Part shown: one piece after another, positions 35,881-48,779 of the stretch | How positions within the stretch are numbered: the first letter of the stretch is position 1 | Layout: every line of letters begins with the position of its first letter | Assembly: GCA_037957365.1 (NCBI GenBank) | Contig: JARHVA010005490.1 | Coordinates: 792,001 to 856,000, forward strand | Length of the DNA stretch: 64,000 bases | DNA from: Torreya grandis | Lineage: Eukaryota; Streptophyta; Pinopsida; Cupressales; Taxaceae | Direction of reading: 5' to 3' | The notes under the pieces: generated by a model | Database searches by the model: none | What the model saw: only the letters and a program-made list of their open reading frames with translations | What the model was told of the DNA's origin: nothing | Program-made: the position numbers and the translations under genes

Positions 35881-37539
35881 TGTAATATTTTGATATGCAA
35901 AGGGACTTGGTAAGTAGTTATTGCTTAAAAAAAAAACACCCAAAATGACCATTTTAAAAATCCATTTAAATGTTTAGTTTCATTATTATGGGTTTGAATG
36001 TGATTTGTTTCTCATAGATCTACATATATTTTTATAAATGGTAATGAAGTTGTTATACTTCTAGACTAGTTAAACAAGGTTTTCAAATCCTTTTTTCATC
36101 ATTTGTTATTTGTCATGTTTGGCCTCATAGCGTCATGAATGGTAGGAAGTCCTTACATGTTTTTTTGAGTAATATTTGTTTTATTTAATTTTTTTGGGTT
36201 TGTTTTACCTTGTTGTTTTGACTTGTTCTATATTATCTAATCTCGACGTGTATATATCAACTAGTGTGAAACTTGATAATCCTCTAAACCACTCCCTTAT
36301 ATTTTATTGCAACTAAAAAATTATGTATGCATATAATTTAGTTTTATTGTTTTAGGTTTGATTAGGTTTATTCACAATGTTTATGAATAGATGTTATGTA
36401 GTTTGAATTAGATATATTTATTTCTAAAATATTTAGAAGGGTAAACCAAATGTTTAATTAAAAATTTACTGTATACATAATGTTCATTTAAACCTAAGCA
36501 GGCCAAACATTTGATTGATATGTGATGTAAATTTAAGATATATATGGCATATCTAAAGATACAAGTTTTTGGTCAAAACAAATTGAGATTAATTCTAAAT
36601 CTCCATGATGATATGATAAAATAATGCATATGTGTTTCATAAAATGTATGCATTATATTCAGTTTAAATTCCAAACCCAAGCCTTTTTGCTCAAAAATGG
36701 CTTAGATTCCTGAGATAAAAGCTTGGACCTATCAACACAACGTTGAATCTAAGAGTTTTGACATAAAAAAACAAAATTAAACTTCAATATAAAAATAATC
36801 TAATAATTTCAAAAATAATTTTCATAAACTTATTACCATGATAATGAGCATGCTCTCCTCTTTTCAAATATATGATTTTTGTAATTTTTGGGCTATTTTA
36901 AGGTTTGAATGTATGCTGATTTATAACTATAGATTTTTTAGGCCACTACATGCCATAAATATACATACCTATATACATTTGTGTATCTTTTTTTTGTTGA
37001 TCAAAAAGCCAAAAAAAATATATGGTTGCAAACTAGACCTAATTCTACATGCATTCAAAAAAATATTTTAATTTTTTTAGGTAGTTAGGGGAGGCACTTA
37101 ACTGGATATTTAATTTTTTGTCAATTTTAAAGATATATTTACTTGTAAAATTAATATAAAATATTAAAAAATATAGGTTACAAACTAGATGATCATATCT
37201 AAAGTTTTCCCAAACAATTTTAAACTATATTAAATGATGCTAAAAAAATGAGAAGATGCACGACTAGTTATCTACTCTATTTTCCTTAAATAAAGGAGTT
37301 CCTATAAAATTTTTATATGTTTGACCTATTTATACTTTTTAAAAAATAGTTTTTTGGAAACTAGACTCAAAATTCTGCAATTCATATTCTTACACCATCC
37401 TCAAAATTTGAGTGTAGTTATCTAAAATTATTTTCAAAAGTTTAGATTTCATAATTTTCAGGAAAAATATGTCCACGGGTAGGCCCTTTTTTGTCCCCCA
37501 ACTTTGTGAACTTACCCCAAAGCATTCTTAAATCTAATT

Positions 37540-39180
37540 TAAATTTATGGTTTATCATAAAGAATAAATTTATTTTCCAAGATATACTCCAAATGATTGG
37601 TTTTTAAGGATCCTCTTGGGGTGTATTATGTAGATATAATTCTAAAATTTTAAGCCACACCCTCAATTTCTATTTTGCCAAGAGAACATGGTCTTGGTTT
37701 TTTAATAAAATGAAAATACTTTGGGTAGCATCTGAATTTTGGGACTTTGGATTACTTGGATATAAGGATGGGATAAATTTAAAACTATTTGCTAAATGGC
37801 ATGGTGACCCTTGATGGTGGAGGATGCAATGGTATGTCCCATTTTTTGGCATAAAGATGCAAAATACACTTCATTTTATCCTAAAAATATATTGAATTTG
37901 TGTCTTTGATATTAACCAAAAAAATGTGTTATATATTATATATACAAATATGTATTACATATATCTTTTTCCAAATTTTAAAAAAATGATTAAGTATTTT
38001 TTAGAAATTATTTTTGAATCATTTATTAATTTTTTTTTGCTTCCTAGTGGGACATTGTATTACAATTTGATTTCCCCATATTTGATCATTTAGATCTTAA
38101 GGAAAGAAAAAATGGAGTCTTTAGGAACATATCCCTCTCTAAATATTTCCTCACATAAATTGAGACACTCCTTCATTAAGTATTGAAGGCTAAAGTACTA
38201 CCTCCTAAAAATAAAATCACTAGAGAGGATTTTTATTTTTTCTTAAAATGGAATTTATTGAAAGAAAATTAATCCTCCCTCCCCAAATTAACAAAAATTT
38301 ATTGGCCTATTAGAATCCTCCAATAAAAAATTATGTCAAAATAAATTTCAACAGAGCATCCAAAGGTGGTTAAACCCATCTCTTTCTAGTGGAGAAGGAT
38401 ACTTTAGAGATTATTTGGGACAAGTGATTTCAAATTTTTCCTTCAACATTATATGGTCTTCTAATAATTTTCTTGAAGCTCTATCTCTTTTCATAGGTTT
38501 AAGAACAACTATTGATTTAAATTTTAGGATATTATTTATGGAAGGGGATTCTCTCTTGATTATCAACTTTGTTAAAATGAGAAGATCTAGTTAGTGACAA
38601 CTCAATTCAATCATTCAAGATATCCTCTATGTCATTCCTTTTTTTATGACATTTATTTCTCCTAAAACTATTGTGACATAAAGTCTCTAGAGAATTTATT
38701 GGCTAGAGAATTTTTTGGCTAAATTTAGAGCTCCCCACCATCCTGCTAATGAATATTGGTATTTTGAAAGCCCCCTCCCTAAAAATAATGCAGATAATTA
38801 ATTAGAAAAGACTTGACCCAATGAAAACTTTATTTTTATTCAAGTTGTCAATGAAGGATTCACAGGTCTAACTTTTGGAGTGTGAAATATAGTCTCAATG
38901 ATTGAAGGACACTCTGTTGACTGGTGACTAAAGCTTATGGTATTGTCATATTATTTCTTATTATGAGTGGTTACATGGTGGTGCTTTGGTTTAGCACTAG
39001 TAGACTAATACAAGATATGTAACTTTTGGACTTCATTTCTTTGATCTTCTTTCTTATATTTGGTTTGTTGGTTTTATGGTTGCTTAGCTTTCTGGATTTC
39101 TTCTAGTCTCATTTTTTTCACTTAGAGGCTTCTTTTGTCTCTTTCACGTATTTTTGTTGCAATCAAAATATATGAAAATA
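37540..39180 (+). pseudogene. LINE ORF2 C-terminus and 3' tail in X copy B
   Basis: Same 5'-truncated LINE end as in copies A and C. Readable pieces include FNKMKILWVAS near 37706, LRKERKNG just after the MITE, VFRNISLSKYFLT near 38118, then ITREDFYFFLKWNLL, and an RNase H relic with NFNRASK near 38345, EALSLF and MEGDSLLIINF near 38540. The catalytic Asp of the first RNase H motif reads Asn. A 3' UTR-like tail ends near 39180 in 'caatcaaaatatatgaaaataaaa', consistent with a degraded LINE poly(A) end. Stops and frameshifts throughout. Confidence 0.72.
37815..38075. mobile_element. MITE inside the LINE relic of X copy B
   Basis: Core TGTCCCATTTTTTGGCATAAAG at 37835 and AGTGGGACA ending at 38054 form inverted ends. 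The outer arm 'gtattacaatttga' is kept on the right and diverged on the left. Same element as at 23349-23596, opposite orientation. Confidence 0.6.
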
Positions 39181-40186
39181 AAATCATATGTTACCTTTTT
39201 AATACCATATCCATTTTCAGGGTTATTATACCTATAAATTGATTACATATTTTTTAATATAATTTGTGAAGATATAAATTGATTCGATAAACCTAATTTT
39301 TATTATGTCTTTCTACCATGTGAAAATAGTGGATGAAAGTATAGATTTGTTTTTATTGTTATTGATACTTTATTATTTTAAAATTATTTATTTAATGTAG
39401 TGAGCCCAATAGTCATTCTACTCCATCGAGTTAATGGTATCATCTCTGCAATGACCCTTATTGATACATAGTTCATAAATTTCATAGATAGTGTGATCAA
39501 ACATCACTATAGTTTATTTGTATGTAGTGGTGATATCCATGGTTAACATTCCCCCAATGCCAAAAAAAATTGGATTTGAGGCATACAACCATAGACTCAA
39601 TTCACACATGCAATGCATCCCATAGATACAACATGCATTGTAGAGGTGAAGGATTTAAGAAAATATATGATGTTAAGATTAGTAGCTTTACCTTGTTGTT
39701 TGAAGATGGAGGAATGAAACATTGTCATTGAATCTTCTTCTTAGATTCCAACCACTCCTCTAGACATTTGGGGTGTAACATATGGAAACTGTAAACATTT
39801 CATAACATTATCCATTTGGAGGGCCAATAAATTCCATTTTTTTACAAGCGTACACCTATTATAATGCTATGATTTTATGGTGTGTTATATAATTTGGAAT
39901 CAAAATTATTTATTGTGGTAGTTAAAATCCTCCACATAGGAAGTTATAACAATAGAGGTGGTGCCTAATTTGAGATAAACTAGATTGTCATAGCACTTGG
40001 AGAGAGTATGTAGAGATTGGTGGGAATTTGAAACGAGGTCTAATAGACTACCTAGAATTGGAAATTTTTGTGATCAAGGAGAGAATTTTTGCCTTCTTTC
40101 ATTCATTGAATAAAGAGAAATGAGCTCTACTATTACAAAAATAATGGTTGTCATTATTGATACTAAGTATGAGAATGGAAAAATAT

Positions 40187-40211
40187 TATATATATATATA
40201 TATATATATAT
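40187..40211. repeat. (TA)n microsatellite at the X repeat hot site
   Basis: Follows 'agtatgagaatggaaaaatat', the exact counterpart of the sites at 30513 and 56919. Confidence 0.95.
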
Positions 40212-41156
40212 CAATTGTTTATATTATATTAAATGCATCATTCATTGAGGAAGCCTTTCAATTTTCTCATCTAATTGGTTTTAGAGTTTTCTAATTTATT
40301 TATATATAGTTAAATCAGCCATAAATTTTATCTAATTATTTTTAGGATCATCTAATTAACACATGGTGTATTCTCTACATTTTAAAGGAGTCAATGGATA
40401 TCTGACACTTGTTTTCATTGATATGATCCTTGTTTATATCATACATCAGGTAACTAAAATAGTTTAGTGGAAGCTAAAAATTGTATTGACAAATTTGACA
40501 TATCACTAAACTATACACATGTATTTGCGCAAGCTTCTTCAATTTCATCCAGTGGAATACCTGGTCATTGCACCTTACCATTGCCACTCAATGAACCTTG
40601 AAATATTTAATTATTTTCATGTTTTGTATAGTCTTTATTTTCCTCACCACTTTGATATTAATCAAGCTGATCATGAAAATAAATTTATCCCCCTTGCATA
40701 ATACATTACGATGTCAAATGAAGGAATGAACCAAATTATTTTTAGCGTCACCTCTACTAAAAATATCACATTATTATTACTTAGCACTTCATGCACAAAA
40801 AGGGAGATGGGGTAAATCTTCATATGTTTTGAGTGAAGTACCACTATCAATTTACATACTAGCTTTACTAAAATAAAAAATTAAATCCCTTCCAACATAA
40901 TTTTAACCTTTGAAACAACTATTATAATTTATGAAAATAGAAAGTGATTAGATAAACCTAATTTATGCTCTATGTTTCTCTCCCATGTGAAACTATTGGC
41001 TAGAGATATATCTTTTGGTTATTGCTATTGTTACTTTATTATTTTAAAATTATTTATGGCATCTATCTTTGTACATTTTTTTTGGGTTGCCTTGCTAGCT
41101 CACTATTTTTAATGATTATGCCTAGATAATATTACTATACATAGCTTAGCAACCAT

Positions 41157-41195
<39 letters not shown>

Positions 41196-41375
41196 AATAA
41201 TAATAACAATAATAACAATAATAATAATAATAACAATAATAATAATAACAACAATAATAATAATAATAACAACAATAATAATAAAAACAACAATAATAAC
41301 AACAACAACAACAACAACAACAATAATAATGACAACAATAATAATAATAATAACAACAATAATATTAATAACAAT

Positions 41376-41419
<44 letters not shown>
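41157..41419. repeat. Compound (AAC/AAT)n microsatellite, 263 bp
   Basis: AAC blocks at both ends and in the middle enclose AAT-rich stretches, with rare AAA and ATG interruptions. It explains a 94-codon poly-leucine frame on the minus strand. It sits at the same point of repeat X as the (ATT)n at 51613. Confidence 0.97.
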
Positions 41420-41422
<3 letters not shown>

Positions 41423-41522
41423 ATGGTGATCTTTTTATAATTTATTAGAAAACACCATGCTATGTCTTTCCATTAGATACACAAAAGATTTAACTAAACA
41501 TTATAAGATTTTTACCTTGAGT

Positions 41523-44229
41523 TCTTAGTCTTGAAGGGGTATAGTAAAGGAATAAATTTGATTTAACCTATGACTAAACTCACCCTTCTCCACCAATCAT
41601 AAATCATTATTCTTTTTGCACTGAAATTTTGGAAGTTTTTAATAGTCAACTTGTGCATTTCTTAACAAAAAATGTGAAAAGGGGCATTTATCTATGTTTT
41701 CATTAGTTAGAATTGTGTTCATGTTATTAAGGGAGAGAGTGTTGACATCATGCCCAATGCATTGATATAAATATAGTCATATTATTAATGCACAATACCC
41801 ACTAGATTTATTGGCAATGAGAATAAATGCATGTGAATATAGACAGGTGGGCCAAAACATAAGCATGGAAAGTTTATTTTATTAATTTTTTTATTATCGA
41901 TTTGCACCACTGAAATAGTGAATATCATTTTTGGTGTACCACAAATAGTATTTTCAAAATAAACTACATTTTATTTGTTCCATCCTTAACCAAGTGAGCA
42001 TTAGGCAGTTATACTATATTGTGATGTAGTGGAGATAAGACTATGGACAAAATGAATACAGTCACATGTTGCACACTAGGGTTCAAGTTTATTATTTATG
42101 GCCATGTATAAAGGAGTAAAGACAATGGAGAAAGAGAAAGAACTCAAAGGACCAAAATCAAAACTTGTTATGATGTTTTGGTGGGGCCAAATAAGGATAT
42201 AGGCAAAGAACACAGTTGAAAATTATTGAGTAGAGGATCTTGATTAGATTAGACATACACTATGGTGAGCCAATACATAGTTGAGTTAGGTTATTGATGC
42301 CAAAGAGATACTATAGGACCACATATGCATTCACCAAAAGAGGAACTGTGTATAAAAAATATCTAGATATTTTTTGACATGAAGATATGTTAATTCATGT
42401 ATATAACTAGAGTAGTTAAAATACACCATTAAATCTCTTAAATTTATGCTAGATTTATTATTATGATTTTGGAATGCACATTTTTACTCATATTATGAGG
42501 ACATTTCAACCAGTCAATATGATGGAAATTTTGGTCTCTGTGACTCCTTCCCCTAAATTGAATTGAATGTGATATAGGAATTGCATTTAAATATCCATTC
42601 TTCAAATGCAGTTTATACTTAGGATTTTATGTATCTTGTTACAAATTTATTGGAATAAGAATCTACAATGAGTTTATAGATACCTTAATAATATCTACCA
42701 TTTGTGATCCCAACCAATTAAATAAAATTTCTAGAAAACTAATAATGCAAAGGACAATGACCTTGGAGAAGTCATTTATTTCACCAATGCCCCACCCCAC
42801 CTGAGCCTAATCCACATTATTTTACCAGTACCTCAAACCAATTGTAGCCTTTGATGTTTGAATTAAAGCACTGGGAGTGACAACTAATTCTGTCCAAATG
42901 ATTAAGTCATTACAGGATAGTGAATTATTCCAAGACCTAATACCTACTATGTTTTAAATCTTGAATCCAAAATTTATTGGCAATACATCACATGGTATAG
43001 AAATATAAAGTCATTCAAGTCTATTTTTTAGCTTCTTGAGGTTACTGTATGAAACTTGCATTATTTCTCCCATGGTTCCAATGATACATTTAAGGGTTAA
43101 TTTATTTTACTTCTTTATTTTGCAAGTATGAAGATGGGATCATAGAAAAGTCTATGGCTAATATTGAGAATCCTTATAATTATCACCTAGGGTTCAACAA
43201 ATGGTTTAATCTGACACTGAATAGTAACTATGCACATACTCTTTTGGAGTACTCGATAAATCCTATATTTGACCATTGTATTATGTAGCACGTCAAAATG
43301 ACATAGCAAAATTCATAGCTTATGATTACTTAACATTATTTTTAATTTTGTGCCAAGTAATGATACTATAATAACTAGAATAAGAATCATATCATCCAAA
43401 TTCATAAGATAGATTGCTAAATTCAGGTGAGTAGAATATGCAAGCTTTTGTCTATCCCTGACAAAAAGATAAAGTGATAAACATAATAAAACTCAATTAG
43501 TTTGTTTTATATTTGATATATGGTAGAGTGCATCAAATTCACATGGAAAACACTAAAATAAATTCTTTACATATAAATGTCTTTGTGGTCCAGTGCATTA
43601 TTCTTTAAAAAAAACTTGAAATAATTCTAAGAAACGGTTTAAAATTCAACAATGGTAGAAATTATATTTGTAAATGTCATGAAAACACATGAGAGAAGAA
43701 AAATTGGCATAGATAAATATAAATTATCACAAATAATTCTGTTAAATGATGGTATGGGTTTAATTTATTTCAATTTTAATGGATTTAATGTTCACCCTTG
43801 TCTTCATTTTATTTTTTCCTTACAGTAGGTATATAAACTTGCACTATTAATATTTTTTAGTATTCTATTACAAAGTTATATCACAAAGACCTGATTTTGA
43901 ATGTTTCTCAAGGCCATATGCAATCATAGTACAAGTAGACTATTTAGCAATGTTGCACAAGCCATTTGATAGTGAACTTTAACTACTTCAGATGTGTTTT
44001 ATTTTATTCTATTAGAATGTTCACATAACTATGAGGAAATTATGACTATATCTATATAAAATTTAAAGAATGTATAAATTTAAAGATTTGCATAAAAATT
44101 CATTAAAAGGCCATGTGAACAATAATATTTTTATTATGCTAATAGGTTTACATCTCGTCAAAGACGGGATATAGTATGGGATCATAGCACCTCTGAGTGC
44201 ATACAATCCTATGGGAAGATCATCTACTA
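41523..44229. other. Unassigned AT-rich stretch
   Basis: No ORF above 60 codons with a recognisable motif, no tandem repeat of note, and no partner elsewhere in the window. Confidence 0.4.
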
Positions 44230-44340
44230 TTAATCTTGATCATTAAAATCACTAGAGGTAGCAAGCCTAATAGTAAAAAATCTCCTCAAATTATAGCTTA
44301 GATAGGTCTCGGGGTCAAAACCCTCATTCACTAATATTTT
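44230..44340 (+). mobile_element. tRNA-derived SINE-like fragment
   Basis: An A-box-like GTAGCAAGCCTAATAGT at about 44258-44274 and a B-box-like GGTCTCGGGGTCAAAACCC at 44305-44323 are about 50 bp apart on the plus strand, as in RNA polymerase III promoters of plant SINEs. The phrase 'gtctcgggttcaaaccc' is common at SINE B boxes. Neither end nor target duplication is defined, so it is a fragment at best. Confidence 0.45.
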
Positions 44341-45119
44341 CATCATTTAGACTTTTGAGATCCATCTATGAGAATTCATGTCATATGAAAATTTGAACTG
44401 ATAATTTATGCCAACAATTTGCTCTCAAAAATAGAAATCCAAAAATTATGAAAAATAATCTTTACACATGACATAAATTTGAAACTCTTTAGCTAAAAAT
44501 GAAGATAAGTTCAAACCTTGTGAGGTCATATTCCATTGTACATTTTGATGGAAAATTAATTACCAATAACTAGTCAGGAGTTTGAAACCCATCCATTAAA
44601 TAAAATGAAAAAGACACACATGAATATCAGCAATATTTGATTTTTATATTCTTTTCAACATATAACCTAACAAGGTACCCTCCATATTTTCTTACATATT
44701 TTTCATTATATATTTTTAATAAATAAAGTACCATCTCTCTATTATAGGCACGTTCACAAGATGGTTCAAAAAATTTAAATTTGAGAGAACACTGATTATA
44801 TTAGGAATTCCAAAAACTATGACTTCATTCTTCCATATATGATATAAGTATCAACACAAATATTACATTTCAATTGCAACTCTATGTTCTTTAAATCAAT
44901 CTCCCTAAGCTAATTTGGGATAGTACTTTGTAACAAACCCAAATCCACTCTTAGATCAACCTGGTTTACAATCTATTGATCAATTACCCTATGAGCACTC
45001 TACTCAAATTGAAGAAAAAAATAAGCACCTCGTCTTTAGAGACATAGGATGAAACAAACTCTTGAAAAAATAAATTATTGGCTTAAAACACTAATTTATT
45101 TATAACCTTACTAGATCAT
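44341..45119. other. Unassigned stretch
   Basis: Nothing recognised on either strand. Confidence 0.35.
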
Positions 45120-45245
45120 TGATGCTTCCATAGTCTTCCTATTCACTATCATACACATACTCTGCTTCTTATTCTTTTCATTCACATGAATTGCTATCAT
45201 CCCATCTTCGCTATCATACAAATCTTCTTTGGAACCCATCTTGTT
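45110..45245 (-). pseudogene. Acidic exon-like fragment with start codon and donor site
   Basis: On the minus strand an ATG at about 45240 in good context (AACAAGATGGGT) opens MGSKEDLYDSEDG. One frame then runs 42 codons to a stop. In the neighbouring frame the acidic character continues: DDSNSCE, then EAEYVYDSE, EDYGSIND, and CTAGTAAGG, a possible splice donor near 45112. That suggests an acidic first exon broken by a one-base shift and some stops. Family not recognised. Confidence 0.3.
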
Positions 45246-47699
45246 TACTTCCACCAAAGAAATAAACACAAAATATATATCATTATGTTTCTTTATATTG
45301 ATACTGAATTTGTATTGTACTATGTCCCTATATTCATAATCAATATTTTATATATATGAAGATATTAAGAGATGAGATGATGCTCTAGTTAAGGCGAGTT
45401 TAGAAGCAAAAACTATGTATATAAACTTTTTGTGCTTGAAAATATCCCAAAATATAAAATCAATAATAGAATTCATATTTTTAAAATCTCCATCCGCCCC
45501 GCTCCCCCCCCGACAAAAAAAAAATGAAAAAAATATATAAGAAGTATAGAATTTGATAATCTACTCCATTTTTACATATATTTATTGTATTTTAAAATTT
45601 TTAAAAAAAAAATCAAAACTAAACCAGTTGAATTTTTTTTAAATTGTAAATTTGACTCATTTCATTTTATTAATAAAATGTATATTTTATTTAGACTTTC
45701 ACTTTTCTTAAGCTTATTTGAGAAACTAATGCTACCCTGAAATTTTTTTGCTTTAAGAATTAGCTTCTCTTTTTGTAAATCCTAAAGGCCTCACATATTT
45801 CATTATAAGAGTCATGAATCACTCAGGAATCCCATTCATGTAAGACAAAATCCACTATTGTAGCTAATCTCAAAGAAAAATATGTTAATGAATGGAACGA
45901 TTCAATTGATATAGAATCAAATATTTTCTTCAAATTACCCATGCATGGATACTACTACCCAAATAACTATTATGTCAATTGCCTATAATTATCCATGGAC
46001 TGACATACAATATAATTAATTATATATTGTTATATACATGTGACTAAAATACATACATGGAAGATTTTTACTCTAGTTCACACATTCAAATCTATATGTT
46101 ATTATTTAGTTGAATTCTTGTGAACTTATTGTATTTGAGTCCCTCCTATGGTTAAAGCATAATATTACTATGTATATCTTTGTTAATCTATCCAATTCAT
46201 TGTGTGAAGAATGTTGTTGTAAAGAACAAACCCAAAACTTTGTCTTAATATGCTTGTGAGAAAACTAGGTGTGATCATGTGGCCTATGGCTCAAATTTAT
46301 GTGGTCTTGTACTAGATATCTCTATTGGAAACTATTATTGTTACATTATAAAACTTAAAAGAACAAAATTTACATTTCAATTCATCCAAAGACGATATCA
46401 AGAAAGGTTTCAATACCATTTTGTGTACAACATAGTTTGCATGTTTATACCAACACAAGTGTGTAACCTACATGAATTTTTTACCTTAAAAGAATGTGTG
46501 ATTTAGCTTTTGAAAGCTTGTTTTTCACTCCTCTTTACATTTTACAGTTAAACAACTTTGGATTTGATTTATGCATTCATGTTTTATATCTAGACAACTT
46601 GGATTTCCAAGTCTATTACTATATTTGATTTATTTTTAATATCATATTCTACTCTCCCTATTTTTATAAGCTTGTCTTCTATTTATCTTTTATGTTGTAC
46701 AAGTTATGTAGTCATGTTTTATAGCAAAAATCTTTGGTTTCAAGTTCCATAGTCATTTTTTTTATAGCTAATCAACTAAGGTTTCCAATTCTATTTTTGT
46801 TTCTAAGTTCTATGAATATTTGCATCATATTCAACACTCAAATAAATCATTCCCATATTCAAGCCCTCAATTTTGGTAAACTTTAATTTATCTTCAAATC
46901 AATTACATCTTTCTTAAACTCATTAAATATATACATCATGTACTTCTTGTCTTTGTTAAAGGTTTTTACTTTTCTTTTCTAAATTTGTACTTCGAAATAA
47001 ATTGAAGTAATTACAATTTTAAACATTTGTTTCATTTGAAAAATGTTGCAATTTTACAATTTTATCGTCATTTGATTGTCTATATTATATTAACTTTGGC
47101 ACAAATGTTCACCTATAGAATAACTCTTTCTAAACAAGTAAAACATTTATTTTTTTTTTCATTTTCCAAATACAACTACGATCTTGAAACATCTAATTAT
47201 AAATCTCAATATAAAAAGATCTCTTGAAAATAAATCTCAATATAAATCTCTTGAAAATCCCATGGGTTAATGGTCTACCATTATCTTTACATGTTGAACA
47301 ACTATGTACATCTTGAATATATTCACTATAGAAAATATATTCATAATTGGCTTTGGTTTTGGTGGTTGGACAACCCTGACTAATTTTAGCCAACAAGTGG
47401 AAACATTTGCTTATTTTCAAAGTGGTAATTTCAGTGTCACCCAAGGATGATACCTTTAGCTACTGCTATACCCCATGCATCCCCTCTTCATCACCAAAGT
47501 TAATTTTGATAATAGTTTGGTAGCTCATCAATCAATTGATGACACATATGGAAATACACTTATATGTTATTTAATTTTTGTGAGTCTCTCCCAATTTTTA
47601 TGTTTGAAATAATGAATAGTTTTTTTTTAAAGATTCAATACCATTATTAAATTATTTCTACATTTCTAATTTCAATTGAAAGGTAAATTAGGATGGATC
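45246..47699. other. Unassigned stretch with minor repeats
   Basis: Contains homopolymer runs C8 and A10 at about 45505-45524 and a 32-bp tandem duplication 'atctcaatataaa...ctcttgaaaat' at about 47199-47262. The minus-strand 83-codon frame at 47193-47444 has no motif I recognise. Confidence 0.35.
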
Positions 47700-47714
47700 C
47701 TCATCTTCTTTTTC

Positions 47715-47975
47715 AATTTTAAAACTTTATATCTAACTTAATACTATCAAGCTATAAAATGCCTTCAAATTGAAAGGTGAAATGGTATAGGTTCTCTTGT
47801 GTTTTATTTCGATTTCATAGCTCTATGTGTAACTTTATACTATAAAGATATGAGCTAACTCTTATTTTTTATTTAGACAATTTGCCTTTCACAACTTCAT
47901 GTCTAACTTTATACTATAAAGTTATGAACTAGTTCCGATTTTTTATTTAGACAATATGCCTCATACTTCGCATAT
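47715..47975. repeat. Tandem repeat carrying a 19-bp palindrome
   Basis: Three diverged units with 'ctaacttaatactatcaag' (47732), 'gtaactttatactataaag' (47829) and 'ctaactttatactataaag' (47903), spaced about 97 and 74 bp. The last contains AACTTTATACTATAAAGTT at 47905-47923, a perfect palindrome around one C. 'ttattttttatttagacaat' is also repeated. Confidence 0.7.
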
Positions 47976-48299
47976 TTTTAGCCATTGTGAATAGTTTGTT
48001 TCGACACAACTTTTCTCATTGATGCATGATATTTTATCAACAACATTTCATAATTAAAATGATAAATCTCCTTATTAGTTTTGCTTCAAATGAAAACATT
48101 ATCAGTGCATTTGCATTTATTTTGAAAAGTACCAACGAGCTCTCAACAAGTTTTTTGTATTTTTTTTCAAATTGTTTCCTAATATATTGGATTTGGACCA
48201 ACTACTATTAGCAATTTTCCTTTGGTGAACATGACATGCTTCATTTTTTTTATAACATATTTAATTGTAATCTAAACATCAAAAGGACTTGGCGCATAG

Positions 48300-48450
48300 T
48301 GCCCATATTTTATTAAGACTATAATTAAATTAAAATAATAAAATTGCAAGTCTTTATTATTTTCACAATCAATCGCATGTCAATTTTGTAACTATAGTTA
48401 AACATTATTTTTATTGATAGTGCACGTATCATGATAGTAGAAGTTAAAAA
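48300..48450 (+). repeat. Fragment of the X 3'-end repeat
   Basis: 'attaaattaaaataataaaattgcaagtctttattatt...tcaattt...ttgatagtgca' matches 51828-51945 and 58035-58150. A short relic. Confidence 0.55.
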
Positions 48451-48493
48451 CAAAAATTTGATGATATTTTTATTTAAAAAATAAAAATAAAAA

Positions 48494-48516
48494 CATATAT
48501 ATATATATATATATAT
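48494..48516. repeat. (AT)n microsatellite
   Basis: About 11 AT units in an A-rich context. Confidence 0.95.
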
Positions 48517-48779
48517 GAGGAAGAAAAAAAAATAAAAACAACAAAAATAAAATAAAAACAAAACAAACAAATAGAGAAAACAATTAAAAACAAAAACTTA
48601 AGAAAATAAGATATATCTAATACACCCTTACATATATAAAGAATCTAACAAGGTATGACATACTTGAGATTTATCATAAAAAATATTTCTAGCTTAAATA
48701 TTGAACCCTATTATTATATTTGATTCTAATTGTCAATGACTGAACAGTAATAATTTCTTTAACAAAATCCTTTGCAATC

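Larger units (their letters stand above)
35881..41522 (+). repeat. Dispersed repeat X, copy B (most complete)
   Basis: It aligns with copy A (1-267 plus 28017-31210) and copy C (53088-58175). Order: non-coding front part, LINE 3' end with MITE (37540-39180), a block 'aatttgtgaagatataaattgatt...tattattttaaaattattta' at 39240-39410, the segment 39411-40910, then a second version of that block at 40915-41065, and the trinucleotide microsatellite. The paired blocks inside X, about 1.7 kb apart, occur in copy C as well (55970-56110 and 57660-57800). Homology ends near 41522. Confidence 0.75.

Noticed and set aside
41135..41419. 94-codon poly-leucine frame on the minus strand
   Set aside because: Translation of the AAC/AAT microsatellite.
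47193..47444. 83-codon minus-strand frame, considered as a copia gag/pol fragment
   Set aside because: No gag-pre-integrase, integrase or RT motif could be matched.
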